Shown here: positions 1 to 5,326 of the stretch, piece by piece
How positions within the stretch are numbered: position 1 is the first letter of the stretch
Layout of the letters: every line of letters starts with the position of its first letter
Source: Bacteroides sp.
GTDB taxonomy: Bacteria > Bacteroidota > Bacteroidia > Bacteroidales > Bacteroidaceae
NCBI GenBank assembly: GCA_019416685.1
Contig: DXWV01000013.1
Span: 1 to 5,368 of the forward strand
Reading direction: 5' to 3'
Length of the DNA stretch: 5,368 bases
The notes under the pieces: generated by a model
The model's input: the letters and a program-made list of their open reading frames with translations, nothing else
Database searches by the model: none
Told to the model about the DNA's origin: nothing
Made by a program: the position numbers and the translations under genes

Positions 1-44
1 CATGCGTGACAGGCATGTATTCTAACCAACTGAACTAACGCACC
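1..44 (-). tRNA. tRNA-Asp (GUC), 5' part, truncated by the window edge
   Basis: Read on the minus strand, position 44 is the first base of a tRNA beginning GGTGCGTTAGTTCAGTTGG. The acceptor strand (7 nt), D-arm (GTTC paired with GAAT around an AGTTGGTTA loop) and the complete anticodon arm are visible. The anticodon stem is CATGC/GCATG with loop CTGTCAC, giving anticodon GTC at plus positions 8-10, which decodes Asp. The variable loop, T-arm and 3' acceptor strand lie beyond the left edge. It is transcribed divergently from the purU-his operon. Confidence 0.93.
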
Positions 45-85
45 AGTATTTCATCTTAATCAGCTTTCTCTCTCGATTGCGGGTG

Positions 86-117
86 CAAAGGTAGCTGTTT
101 TTACGTAATTTGCAATA
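86..117 (-). promoter_or_regulatory. Bacteroides-type promoter for tRNA-Asp
   Basis: On the minus strand TACCTTTG (plus 86-93) matches the Bacteroides -7 consensus TAnnTTTG exactly. A TATTGC element (plus 112-117) contains the TTG core of the -33 box; 18 nt separate TTGC from the -7 box, close to the usual spacing. Transcription would start near plus 79-80, about 35 nt before the mature tRNA 5' end. The role is inferred from consensus and position. Confidence 0.72.
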
Positions 118-600
118 CTTTCAAAAAGTTTTTTTGTGAATAAAATAGCCGTTTTTTGCTTTGTGCTTCATTATGAGGTGTTTCTGTTAGAATAAAAAAT
201 AGAAATTCTTTTTATTTTTTTTCTCAATAGAGGGATTCTAATGTTTCAAAAGGTATGTGTTGTTAATATATTTTCTTCGTAGGTTAGACAATTGATTTTA
301 TGTGCTGCAAAAGTACGTATTTAATGGTGCGTTAAATACCTAATTAAAGCAGTATTAAAATAGATAGTTTATATCTATAAAGTACGTAGTTCTTAATTGC
401 TTGTAATACAGTAATATATGGTGCTATTTTGCCTCTATCTGTATCTTTGTATCTTGTTTCATGTCTATTTTTCTGCCTGTCGTGCAGTTGAATACCTTAA
501 AATGATGACATTATTTTCTTTATTTCTTTTTGAATATTGAGCTCCAATCTTTCTATCTGATATATTTCTTGCTTTTAGAGTAAACTTTTTGCTCAAATTA
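118..600. other. AT-rich gene-poor intergenic region
   Basis: I see no convincing gene in this stretch. It is very AT-rich with long T and A runs. There are two isolated -7-like boxes: TATCTTTG at 442-449 on the plus strand, without a -33 partner at the right distance, and TACTTTTG on the minus strand (plus 308-315), with only a weak TTTA-like -33 match. A 7-bp inverted repeat with a 5-nt loop lies at 360-378 (ATAGATA/TATCTAT). A small RNA or very short peptide gene cannot be excluded, but nothing positive supports one. Confidence 0.6.
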
Positions 601-631
601 TTCGATATTTTGCAATAATTAGTTATTTTTG
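601..631 (+). promoter_or_regulatory. Probable promoter of the purU-his operon
   Basis: TATTTTTG at 624-631 matches the Bacteroides -7 box TAnnTTTG. TTCG at 601-604 is a 3-of-4 match to the -33 TTTG with a 19-nt spacer. A perfect TTTG at 609-612 is too close (11 nt) to serve with the same -7 box. The predicted start near 638 leaves a leader of about 50 nt before the purU ATG. A weak hairpin is possible in that leader (GCAG at 644-647 with CTGC at 662-665). This is the only promoter-like pair directly upstream of the plus-strand genes. Confidence 0.5.
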
Positions 632-690
632 CAAGCTAAAATCGCAGGCGGTGAAACAACGCTGCATGAATTAGTAAAATAGTAGAAACA

Positions 691-1548
691 ATGATGACAA
701 CTGCCAAACTGTTATTGCACTGTCCCGATAAACCGGGTATCCTGGCCGAGGTGACAGACTTTATCACGGTAAACAAAGGAAATATTATCTATCTGGACCA
801 GTACGTAGACCATGTGGAAAACATCTTTTTTATGCGTATTGAATGGGAATTGAAAGATTTCCTGGTTCCTCAGGAAAAGATTGAAGATTATTTTGAAACA
901 CTCTACGCTCAGAAGTATAGCATGAATTTCCGTCTCTATTTCTCAGATGTGAAACCACGAATGGCTATCTTTGTATCCAAAATGTCGCATTGTCTTTTTG
1001 ATATGTTGGCACGGTATACGGCAGGAGAGTGGAATGTGGAAATTCCTCTTATCATTAGTAATCATCCCGATTTGCAGCATGTGGCAGAGCGTTTCGGTAT
1101 TCCTTTTTACCTTTTCCCTATAACAAAAGAGACGAAAGACGAACAGGAACGTAAAGAGATGGAATTGCTGGCTGAACATAACATCACATTTATTGTGTTG
1201 GCGCGTTATATGCAGGTTATCTCAGAGCAGATGATTAATGCTTATCCTAATAAAATTATTAATATTCATCACTCATTTCTTCCGGCTTTTGTAGGTGCAA
1301 GACCTTATCATGCTGCTTTTGAAAGAGGTGTGAAAATTATTGGTGCTACCAGTCATTATGTAACGACTGAGTTGGATGCCGGACCTATTATCGAACAAGA
1401 TGTTGTGCGTATCACGCATAAAGATTCGATTGAAGATCTGGTTAATAAGGGTAAGGACCTGGAGAAGATTGTACTTTCGCGTGCCGTGCAGAAGCATATC
1501 GAACGCAAGGTATTGGCTTATAAAAATAAAACGGTAATATTTAATTAG
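691..1548 (+). CDS. purU: Formyltetrahydrofolate deformylase PurU
   Basis: This cytosolic enzyme hydrolyses 10-formyl-THF to formate and THF, adjusting the one-carbon folate pool. The 285 residues are close to the roughly 280 of E. coli PurU. Residues about 6-80 form an ACT regulatory domain (LLLHCPDKPGILAEVT, then a second strand around NIFFMRIEWE). Residues about 88-285 form the formyl-transferase/hydrolase fold shared with PurN. Visible active-site motifs are SNH (123-125), NIHHSFLP (191-198, with the Asn and His matching the PurN catalytic pair) and LDAGPII (228-234, with the conserved Asp). The N-terminal ACT domain and the NIHHSFLPAF motif separate it from PurN, which lacks the former. 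ATG codons at 691 and 694 are both possible starts; neither has a clear Shine-Dalgarno sequence. It is the first gene of the probable operon, and hisH follows after a 101-bp repeat-rich spacer. ACT domains often bind amino acids (glycine and methionine act on E. coli PurU), but the ligand here is unknown. Confidence 0.93.
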   Translation: MMTTAKLLLHCPDKPGILAEVTDFITVNKGNIIYLDQYVDHVENIFFMRIEWELKDFLVPQEKIEDYFETLYAQKYSMNFRLYFSDVKPRMAIFVSKMSHCLFDMLARYTAGEWNVEIPLIISNHPDLQHVAERFGIPFYLFPITKETKDEQERKEMELLAEHNITFIVLARYMQVISEQMINAYPNKIINIHHSFLPAFVGARPYHAAFERGVKIIGATSHYVTTELDAGPIIEQDVVRITHKDSIEDLVNKGKDLEKIVLSRAVQKHIERKVLAYKNKTVIFN

Positions 1549-1640
1549 TTGACAATTGACAATTGACAGTGGACAATTGCTGCGTTGTAAGCGTCTGGTT
1601 ATTTGAACTCACTGTCAATTGTCAATTGTCAACTGTCAAC
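1547..1640. repeat. 25-bp perfect inverted repeat made of heptamer units
   Basis: Positions 1547-1571 are the exact reverse complement of 1610-1634, with a 38-nt loop between. The left arm consists of 7-bp units (TTGACAA, TTGACAA, TTGACAG, then TGGACAA at 1570-1576). The right arm has four units at 1613-1640 (TGTCAAT twice, TGTCAAC twice). The left arm starts on the last two bases of the purU TAG, and the right units end 9 nt before the hisH ATG. In RNA this would be a long stable hairpin. No U-run follows, so it does not look like an intrinsic terminator. Roles in mRNA stability, RNase III-type processing or attenuation are possible but unproven. Confidence 0.9.
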
Positions 1641-1649
1641 TAAATAAGG

Positions 1650-2240
1650 ATGAATGTTGCAGTAATAAAATACAATGCCGGGAATATCCGTTCTGTGGAC
1701 TATGCGTTGAAGCGTCTTGGGGTGGAAGCTGTGATCACTGCCGATAAGGAAGTGTTGCAGGCTGCCGATAAAGTGATTTTTCCCGGAGTAGGAGAAGCTG
1801 AGACTACCATGAATCACTTACGGGCTACCGGGATGGATGAATTGATCAAGAACCTCCATCAGCCGGTGCTGGGTATTTGCCTGGGGATGCAGTTGATGTG
1901 TAGTTATTCTGAAGAAGGGGATGTGGACTGTTTGGGAGTTTTTGATGTGCCGGTAAAACGTTTTATCCCACATAAGCATGAGGATAAGGTACCACATATG
2001 GGCTGGAATACGATAGGGCATCTGAATAGTGAACTTTTTAAGGGTTTCACGCAGGATGAATTTGTCTATTTTGTACATAGCTTCTATGTACCCGTTTGTG
2101 ATTTTACGGCTGCCGAGACTGATTATATACATCCATTCAGTGCTGCTTTGCATAAAGATAATTATTATGCTACACAATTTCATCCTGAAAAGAGTGGTGG
2201 GACAGGAGAGAAGATATTGAGAAACTTTCTGGATGTATAA
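1650..2240 (+). CDS. hisH: Imidazole glycerol phosphate synthase, glutaminase subunit HisH
   Basis: HisH is a class I glutamine amidotransferase. It releases ammonia from glutamine and channels it to HisF, which makes imidazole glycerol phosphate and AICAR from PRFAR (step 5 of histidine synthesis). The length of 196 aa is standard. The nucleophile is Cys77 in GICLGMQ (75-81), and the other triad members are His178 and Glu180 in FHPEKSG. The oxyanion-strand region FPGVGEAE lies at 44-51 and the conserved YFVHSFY at 140-146. The N-terminus MNVAVIKYNAGN is typical, and the ATG at 1650 is the only sensible start. AAGG directly abuts the ATG, too close for a normal Shine-Dalgarno. Its partner HisF is encoded two genes downstream. 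Confidence 0.96.
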   Translation: MNVAVIKYNAGNIRSVDYALKRLGVEAVITADKEVLQAADKVIFPGVGEAETTMNHLRATGMDELIKNLHQPVLGICLGMQLMCSYSEEGDVDCLGVFDVPVKRFIPHKHEDKVPHMGWNTIGHLNSELFKGFTQDEFVYFVHSFYVPVCDFTAAETDYIHPFSAALHKDNYYATQFHPEKSGGTGEKILRNFLDV

Positions 2241-2263
2241 ACTTTACCAATATGAAGTAAAGT
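2241..2263 (+). other. Small stem-loop directly after hisH stop
   Basis: ACTTTAC (2241-2247) and GTAAAGT (2257-2263) are perfect 7-bp inverted repeats with a 9-nt loop, beginning on the base after the hisH TAA. No T-run follows, so termination is unlikely. A 7-bp AT-rich stem could be fortuitous. It lies upstream of, and separate from, the 76-bp repeat. Confidence 0.35.
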
Positions 2264-2286
2264 AGCTCAGTGTATTCTCAGTCGTA

Positions 2287-2362
2287 AAATCGTAAATCGT
2301 TAACGTACCTATGTGTTAAAAAACAAATAATGGTCATGACCGTAGGGACTAAATTTTAAATA
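2287..2362 (+). repeat. 76-bp direct repeat, copy 1 (upstream of hisA)
   Basis: This copy matches 3929-4004 at 74 of 76 positions. The first 62 bp are identical; the differences are C2349/A3991 and T2356/G3998. In order it contains the end of a TCGTAAA heptamer array, an 8-bp stem with two G-U pairs and a CCTA loop (2300-2307 with 2312-2319), an A-run, the perfect palindrome GGTCATGACC (2332-2341), and an AT-rich stretch ending 5 nt before the hisA ATG. It therefore supplies nearly the whole translation leader of hisA. No TAnnTTTG box is present inside it. Confidence 0.95.
2330..2359 (+). CDS. Possible 9-codon upstream mini-ORF in repeat copy 1
   Basis: ATG at 2330 opens a frame encoding MVMTVGTKF and ends with TAA 8 nt before hisA. 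The leader AAAAAACAAATA before the ATG resembles normal Bacteroides start regions. The second repeat copy has the equivalent frame (3972-4001, MVMTVGNKL, TAA 5 nt before hisIE). The two base differences keep the frame and stop, but two changes are too few to show selection. It could couple translation into hisA or be accidental. Confidence 0.2.
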   Translation: MVMTVGTKF

Positions 2363-2367
2363 CATAT

Positions 2368-3087
2368 ATGATTGAAATTATTCCAGCTATTGACATTATC
2401 GATGGGAAATGCGTTCGCCTTTCTCAAGGAGATTATGACAGTAAAAAGGTGTATAATGAGAATCCGGTGGAAGTGGCCAAGGAGTTTGAAGCCAATGGTA
2501 TTCGTCGCTTGCATGTGGTAGATCTTGACGGGGCTGCCTCTCATCATGTGGTAAATTACCGCACGTTAGAGCAAATAGCTGCCCGTACTTCTCTTATTAT
2601 CGATTTTGGTGGTGGGGTAAAGAGTGACGAGGATCTTATTATTGCTTTTGAGAGTGGTGCAGAGATGATAACCGGAGGAAGTATAGCTGTGAAGAATCCT
2701 GAACTGTTTTGCCGTTGGATAGACAAGTATGGCAGTGAGAAAATTATTCTTGGAGCCGATGTCAAAGATCATAAGATTGCTGTTAATGGCTGGAAGGATG
2801 AAAGTGCCTGTGATCTTTTCCCTTTCCTGAAAGAGTATATTCATAAAGGGATAGAGAAAGTGATCTGTACGGATATTAGTTGTGATGGTATGCTTGCCGG
2901 ACCTTCTATTGAATTGTATAAAGAGATACTTGCTGAACATCCCACTCTCTATCTGATAGCAAGTGGTGGAGTAAGTAACATGGATGATATTGAAGCCCTC
3001 CATGAAGCCGGAGTGCCTGCCGTTATTTTCGGCAAAGCGCTTTATGAAGGACATATCACCTTGAAAGATCTCTACCGTTTTTTATAG
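2368..3087 (+). CDS. hisA: ProFAR isomerase HisA
   Basis: HisA is a (beta/alpha)8-barrel isomerase that performs the Amadori rearrangement of ProFAR to PRFAR (step 4), the substrate of HisH/HisF. The length of 239 aa is normal for the family. Catalytic Asp9 is in PAIDI near the N-terminus and Asp131 in GADVKD; Thr168 is in CTDIS. Phosphate-binding loops are visible at GGGV (81-84), SGGVSNMDDI (199-208) and FGKALYEG (221-228). The barrel motif DISCDGMLAGP (169-179) has Cys where many HisA proteins have Arg or Lys before the DG; I take this as lineage variation. The ATG at 2368 gives the canonical start MIEIIPAIDI. The leader before it is repeat copy 1. Confidence 0.96.
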   Translation: MIEIIPAIDIIDGKCVRLSQGDYDSKKVYNENPVEVAKEFEANGIRRLHVVDLDGAASHHVVNYRTLEQIAARTSLIIDFGGGVKSDEDLIIAFESGAEMITGGSIAVKNPELFCRWIDKYGSEKIILGADVKDHKIAVNGWKDESACDLFPFLKEYIHKGIEKVICTDISCDGMLAGPSIELYKEILAEHPTLYLIASGGVSNMDDIEALHEAGVPAVIFGKALYEGHITLKDLYRFL

Positions 3088-3093
3088 TATTTT

Positions 3094-3126
3094 CAATCGT
3101 AAATAGTAAATTGTCCAATCGTAAAT
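3094..3126 (+). repeat. Degenerate heptamer array between hisA and hisF
   Basis: CAATCGTAAAT occurs at 3094-3104 and again at 3116-3126. Between them the sequence keeps a 7-bp period (ATCGTAA, ATAGTAA, ATTGTCC). The preceding bases make an 18-nt stretch (3087-3104) that matches 3915-3932, at the head of the array before hisIE, at 17 positions. This spacer therefore holds a shortened or decayed relative of the array next to the 76-bp repeats, without the hairpin and palindrome part. Confidence 0.75.
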
Positions 3127-3135
3127 ATTAATATC

Positions 3136-3897
3136 GTGTTAGCAAAAAGAATTATTCCCTGTCTTGATATAAAAGATGGGCAGACAGTAAAAGGAACCAA
3201 TTTTGTCAACCTCCGTCAGGCAGGTGATCCGGTTGAATTGGGACGTGCTTATAGCGAACAGGGAGCTGACGAACTGACTTTTCTTGATATTACCGCCAGT
3301 CATGAAGGACGTAAGACCTTTGCCGAATTGGTGAAACGAATTGCTGCTAATATTAATATCCCTTTTACAGTGGGAGGAGGGATCAATGAATTGAGTGATG
3401 TGGATCGTTTGCTGAATGCCGGTGCCGATAAAATATCTATAAACTCTTCTGCTATTCGTAATCCGCAATTGATTGATGATATAGCAAAGCACTTCGGTTC
3501 ACAGGTTTGCGTGCTTGCCGTAGATGCCAAGATGACTGAAAATGGTTGGAAATGTTACCTGAATGGCGGCCGTATAGAAACAGATAAAGAATTGCTGACA
3601 TGGACCAAAGAGGCTCAGGAACGGGGTGCCGGAGAGATACTTTTCACCAGTATGAATCATGATGGTGTGAAGACCGGATATGCCAATGAAGCACTTGCTT
3701 CGCTTGCCGGGCAACTTTCTATACCTATTATCGCTTCGGGAGGGGCAGGTACGATGGAACATTTCCGGGATGCTTTTACCCTTGGCAAAGCAGATGCTGC
3801 GCTGGCTGCCAGTGTTTTTCATTTCGGAGAAATCAAAATTCCCGATTTAAAATCGTATCTTTGCAGTCAGGGAATTACTGTAAGAAGGGAGAATTGA
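3136..3897 (+). CDS. hisF: Imidazole glycerol phosphate synthase, cyclase subunit HisF
   Basis: HisF is the (beta/alpha)8-barrel partner of HisH. It uses ammonia delivered through its barrel to convert PRFAR to imidazole glycerol phosphate and AICAR. The length is 253 aa (E. coli: 258). Catalytic Asp11 is in MLAKRIIPCLDIKDG and Asp130 in LAVDAK; DITAS (51-55), VGGGI (79-83), TSMNHDGVKTG (171-181), IASGGAGTMEHF (199-210) and ALAASVFHFGE (222-232) are all family motifs. The start is GTG at 3136: it gives the canonical MLAKRII N-terminus and no in-frame ATG lies just upstream, so GTG is well supported. The last four residues (RREN region) and the TGA are encoded inside a purine-rich heptamer array, so the C-terminal tail has probably been altered by that repeat. 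Confidence 0.95.
   Translation: MLAKRIIPCLDIKDGQTVKGTNFVNLRQAGDPVELGRAYSEQGADELTFLDITASHEGRKTFAELVKRIAANINIPFTVGGGINELSDVDRLLNAGADKISINSSAIRNPQLIDDIAKHFGSQVCVLAVDAKMTENGWKCYLNGGRIETDKELLTWTKEAQERGAGEILFTSMNHDGVKTGYANEALASLAGQLSIPIIASGGAGTMEHFRDAFTLGKADAALAASVFHFGEIKIPDLKSYLCSQGITVRREN
3856..3863 (+). promoter_or_regulatory. Possible internal -7 promoter box near hisF 3' end
   Basis: TATCTTTG matches the Bacteroides -7 box TAnnTTTG exactly. It is directly preceded by a 13-bp odd palindrome CGATTTAAAATCG (3843-3855). No TTTG-like -33 box is found at about 19 nt upstream, and the site lies in codons for KSYLCSQ. It could be a weak internal promoter for hisIE, ftsE and the aspartate kinase, or a coding coincidence. 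Confidence 0.2.
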
Positions 3898-3915
3898 GAG
3901 GGGAGAAGGGAGAGG
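3883..3915 (+). repeat. Purine heptamer array AGARGGG overlapping hisF stop
   Basis: Four full 7-bp units lie in tandem: AGAAGGG (3883-3889), AGAATTG (3890-3896), AGAGGGG (3897-3903) and AGAAGGG (3904-3910), followed by a partial AGAGG (3911-3915). The first unit starts exactly on codon 250 of hisF, and the hisF TGA (3895-3897) spans the boundary of units two and three. The strand bias is complete: nearly all purines on the plus strand. Confidence 0.8.
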
Positions 3916-3928
3916 TAATTTCAATCGT

Positions 3929-4004
3929 AAATCGTAAATCGTTAACGTACCTATGTGTTAAAAAACAAATAATGGTCATGACCGTAGGGAATAAATTGTA
4001 AATA
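3929..4004 (+). repeat. 76-bp direct repeat, copy 2 (upstream of hisIE)
   Basis: This is the second copy of the element at 2287-2362, in the same orientation and 1642 bp downstream. It follows three TCGTAAA-type heptamers (3925-3945, the last reading TCGTTAA). Its hairpin arms are 3942-3949 and 3954-3961 with a CCTA loop, and its GGTCATGACC palindrome is at 3974-3983. It ends 2 nt before the hisIE ATG and so forms that gene's leader. It contains the counterpart 9-codon mini-ORF at 3972-4001. Confidence 0.95.
3972..4001 (+). CDS. Possible 9-codon upstream mini-ORF in repeat copy 2
   Basis: The ATG at 3972 encodes MVMTVGNKL and stops 5 nt before hisIE. It is the counterpart of the frame at 2330-2359, with Thr to Asn and Phe to Leu changes. 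The short distance to the hisIE start would allow terminating ribosomes to reinitiate. There is no direct evidence of translation. Confidence 0.2.
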   Translation: MVMTVGNKL

Positions 4005-4006
4005 AA

Positions 4007-4615
4007 ATGTTGGATTTTGATAAAATGAATGGGCTTGTTCCCGCTATCATACAAGATAATAACACCCGCAAGGTGCTGATGCTTGGTTTTATGAATAAGG
4101 AAGCTTATGACAAGACAGTAGAGACCGGGAAAGTAACTTTCTTTAGCCGTACTAAGAATCGTCTTTGGACTAAGGGGGAGGAGAGTGGTAATTTCCTGAA
4201 TGTGGTTTCTATCAAATCTGATTGCGACAATGATACTTTGTTGATTCAGGTTAACCCGGTTGGCCCTGTATGTCACACAGGTACGGATACTTGTTGGGGC
4301 GAAAAGAATGAAGAACCTGTAATGTTTCTCAAACTGTTGCAAGATTTTATTGATAAGCGTCACGAAGAGATGCCGGAGAAGTCTTATACCACCAGTCTTT
4401 TTGAATCGGGCATCAATAAGATAGCTCAAAAAGTGGGCGAAGAAGCTGTAGAAACAGTTATTGAAGCTACTAATGGAACCAATGAACGGTTGATTTACGA
4501 AGGGTCTGATTTGATATATCACCTCATAGTGTTGCTGACTTCTAAAGGCTATCGCATCGAAGACCTGGCACGCGAATTGCAGGTAAGACATAGCGCCTCA
4601 TGGACGAAGCACTGA
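4007..4615 (+). CDS. hisIE: Bifunctional PR-AMP cyclohydrolase / PR-ATP pyrophosphatase HisIE
   Basis: This fusion enzyme carries out histidine steps 2 and 3: the C-terminal HisE domain converts PR-ATP to PR-AMP, and the N-terminal HisI domain opens the adenine ring of PR-AMP. The length of 202 aa is near E. coli HisIE (203). HisI (about 1-105) shows GLVPAIIQD, VLMLGFMN, SRTKNRLWTKGEESG and the metal site DCDND (72-76) with Cys73, Cys89 (PVCHTG) and Cys96 (DTCWG). HisE (about 106-202) shows SYTTSLFESG, the KVGEEAVE helix (142-149) and EGSDLIYHLIVLL. The ATG at 4007 gives a normal HisI N-terminus, with repeat copy 2 as its leader. Its 3' end overlaps ftsE by 16 bp, which suggests translational coupling. 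Confidence 0.96.
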   Translation: MLDFDKMNGLVPAIIQDNNTRKVLMLGFMNKEAYDKTVETGKVTFFSRTKNRLWTKGEESGNFLNVVSIKSDCDNDTLLIQVNPVGPVCHTGTDTCWGEKNEEPVMFLKLLQDFIDKRHEEMPEKSYTTSLFESGINKIAQKVGEEAVETVIEATNGTNERLIYEGSDLIYHLIVLLTSKGYRIEDLARELQVRHSASWTKH

Positions 4616-5295
4616 TTACATATAACAATGTAGAGATACATCAGCAAGACCTTTGTGTGCTGAGTGACGTTACGTTACAGTTGCACAAAGGTGAGTTTGT
4701 ATATCTGATAGGCAAGGTAGGGTCGGGAAAAACGAGCCTGCTCAAAACCTTCTATGGTGAACTCGATATCGCTGATGGTGAAGCGGAAGTGCTGGGATAT
4801 AATATGAAAACGATCAAACGTAAGTACATCCCGCAGCTGAGGCGTAAACTTGGTATTGTCTTTCAGGACTTCCAGTTGCTGACAGATCGTACCGTATATA
4901 ACAATCTTGAATTTGTGCTTCGTGCTACCGGTTGGAAAAATAAACAGGAGATAAAGGAGCGTATTGAAGAAGTATTACAGCTGGTAGGTATGAGCAATAA
5001 AGGTTATAAGTTGCCTAATGAACTCTCCGGAGGTGAGCAACAACGTATTGTCATTGCGCGTGCTGTACTCAATTCACCTGCTATTATCTTGGCAGACGAA
5101 CCCACCGGAAATCTGGATGTGGAAACGGGAAAGGCCATTGTAGAATTGTTGCATAGTATTTGCGAGTCGGGTTCATCCGTAGTGATGACTACCCATAACC
5201 TGCAATTATTGCGCGAATATCCCGGGCGTGTATACCGGTGTTCGGAGCATCATATCAATGATGTGACGGATGAATTTACAGAGAAAAATAATTAA
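4600..5295 (+). CDS. ftsE: FtsE-like ABC transporter ATPase
   Basis: This is a 231-aa ABC ATPase of the FtsE/LolD/MacB type, best matching FtsE, the cytoplasmic ATPase that works with the membrane protein FtsX to control septal peptidoglycan hydrolysis. Motifs in order are Walker A GKVGSGKTS (38-46), Q-loop FQDFQLLTDRTVYNNL (88-103, typical of FtsE), signature LSGGEQQR (142-149), Walker B IILADEP (162-168), D-loop NLD (171-173) and H-loop His199 in TTHN. The ATG at 4600 lies inside hisIE; this start gives a complete N-terminal strand (ALITYNNVEI). No ftsX or other permease gene is in the window. The next gene is an aspartate kinase, so the partner must be encoded elsewhere. A LolD-type role cannot be excluded from sequence alone. 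Confidence 0.85.
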   Translation: MDEALITYNNVEIHQQDLCVLSDVTLQLHKGEFVYLIGKVGSGKTSLLKTFYGELDIADGEAEVLGYNMKTIKRKYIPQLRRKLGIVFQDFQLLTDRTVYNNLEFVLRATGWKNKQEIKERIEEVLQLVGMSNKGYKLPNELSGGEQQRIVIARAVLNSPAIILADEPTGNLDVETGKAIVELLHSICESGSSVVMTTHNLQLLREYPGRVYRCSEHHINDVTDEFTEKNN

Positions 5296-5326
5296 TATAC
5301 ATACTAATTTTAATACAGTAACGAAA

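Noticed and set aside
189..218. Possible intrinsic terminator: AGAAT/ATTCT stem followed by T-runs
   Set aside because: The stem is only 5 bp and AT-rich, with an 11-nt loop, and no plus-strand gene lies upstream to terminate. T-runs are common throughout this AT-rich spacer.
326..334. GGTGCGTTA identical to the first 9 bases of tRNA-Asp, on the opposite strand
   Set aside because: The match stops after 9 bases and no tRNA arms follow. Too short to be a tRNA fragment or attachment-site remnant.
442..449. TATCTTTG as a promoter for purU
   Set aside because: No -33 box at suitable spacing, and it lies about 240 nt before purU. The 601-631 pair is closer and better spaced.
1547..1640. CRISPR array or intrinsic terminator reading of the purU-hisH repeats
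   Set aside because: Units are 7 bp in direct tandem with no spacers, so it is not CRISPR. No U-run follows the hairpin and hisH starts 9 nt after the last unit, which argues against an ordinary terminator.
2566..3054. 162-codon open frame on the minus strand opposite hisA
   Set aside because: It is antisense to a motif-complete hisA, with no domain and biased composition typical of a shadow frame.
3875..4591. Long open frame (238 codons) on the minus strand opposite hisIE
   Set aside because: It lies almost entirely antisense to hisIE, which has full HisI and HisE motifs. The antisense translation shows no recognisable domain and runs through the repeat spacer.
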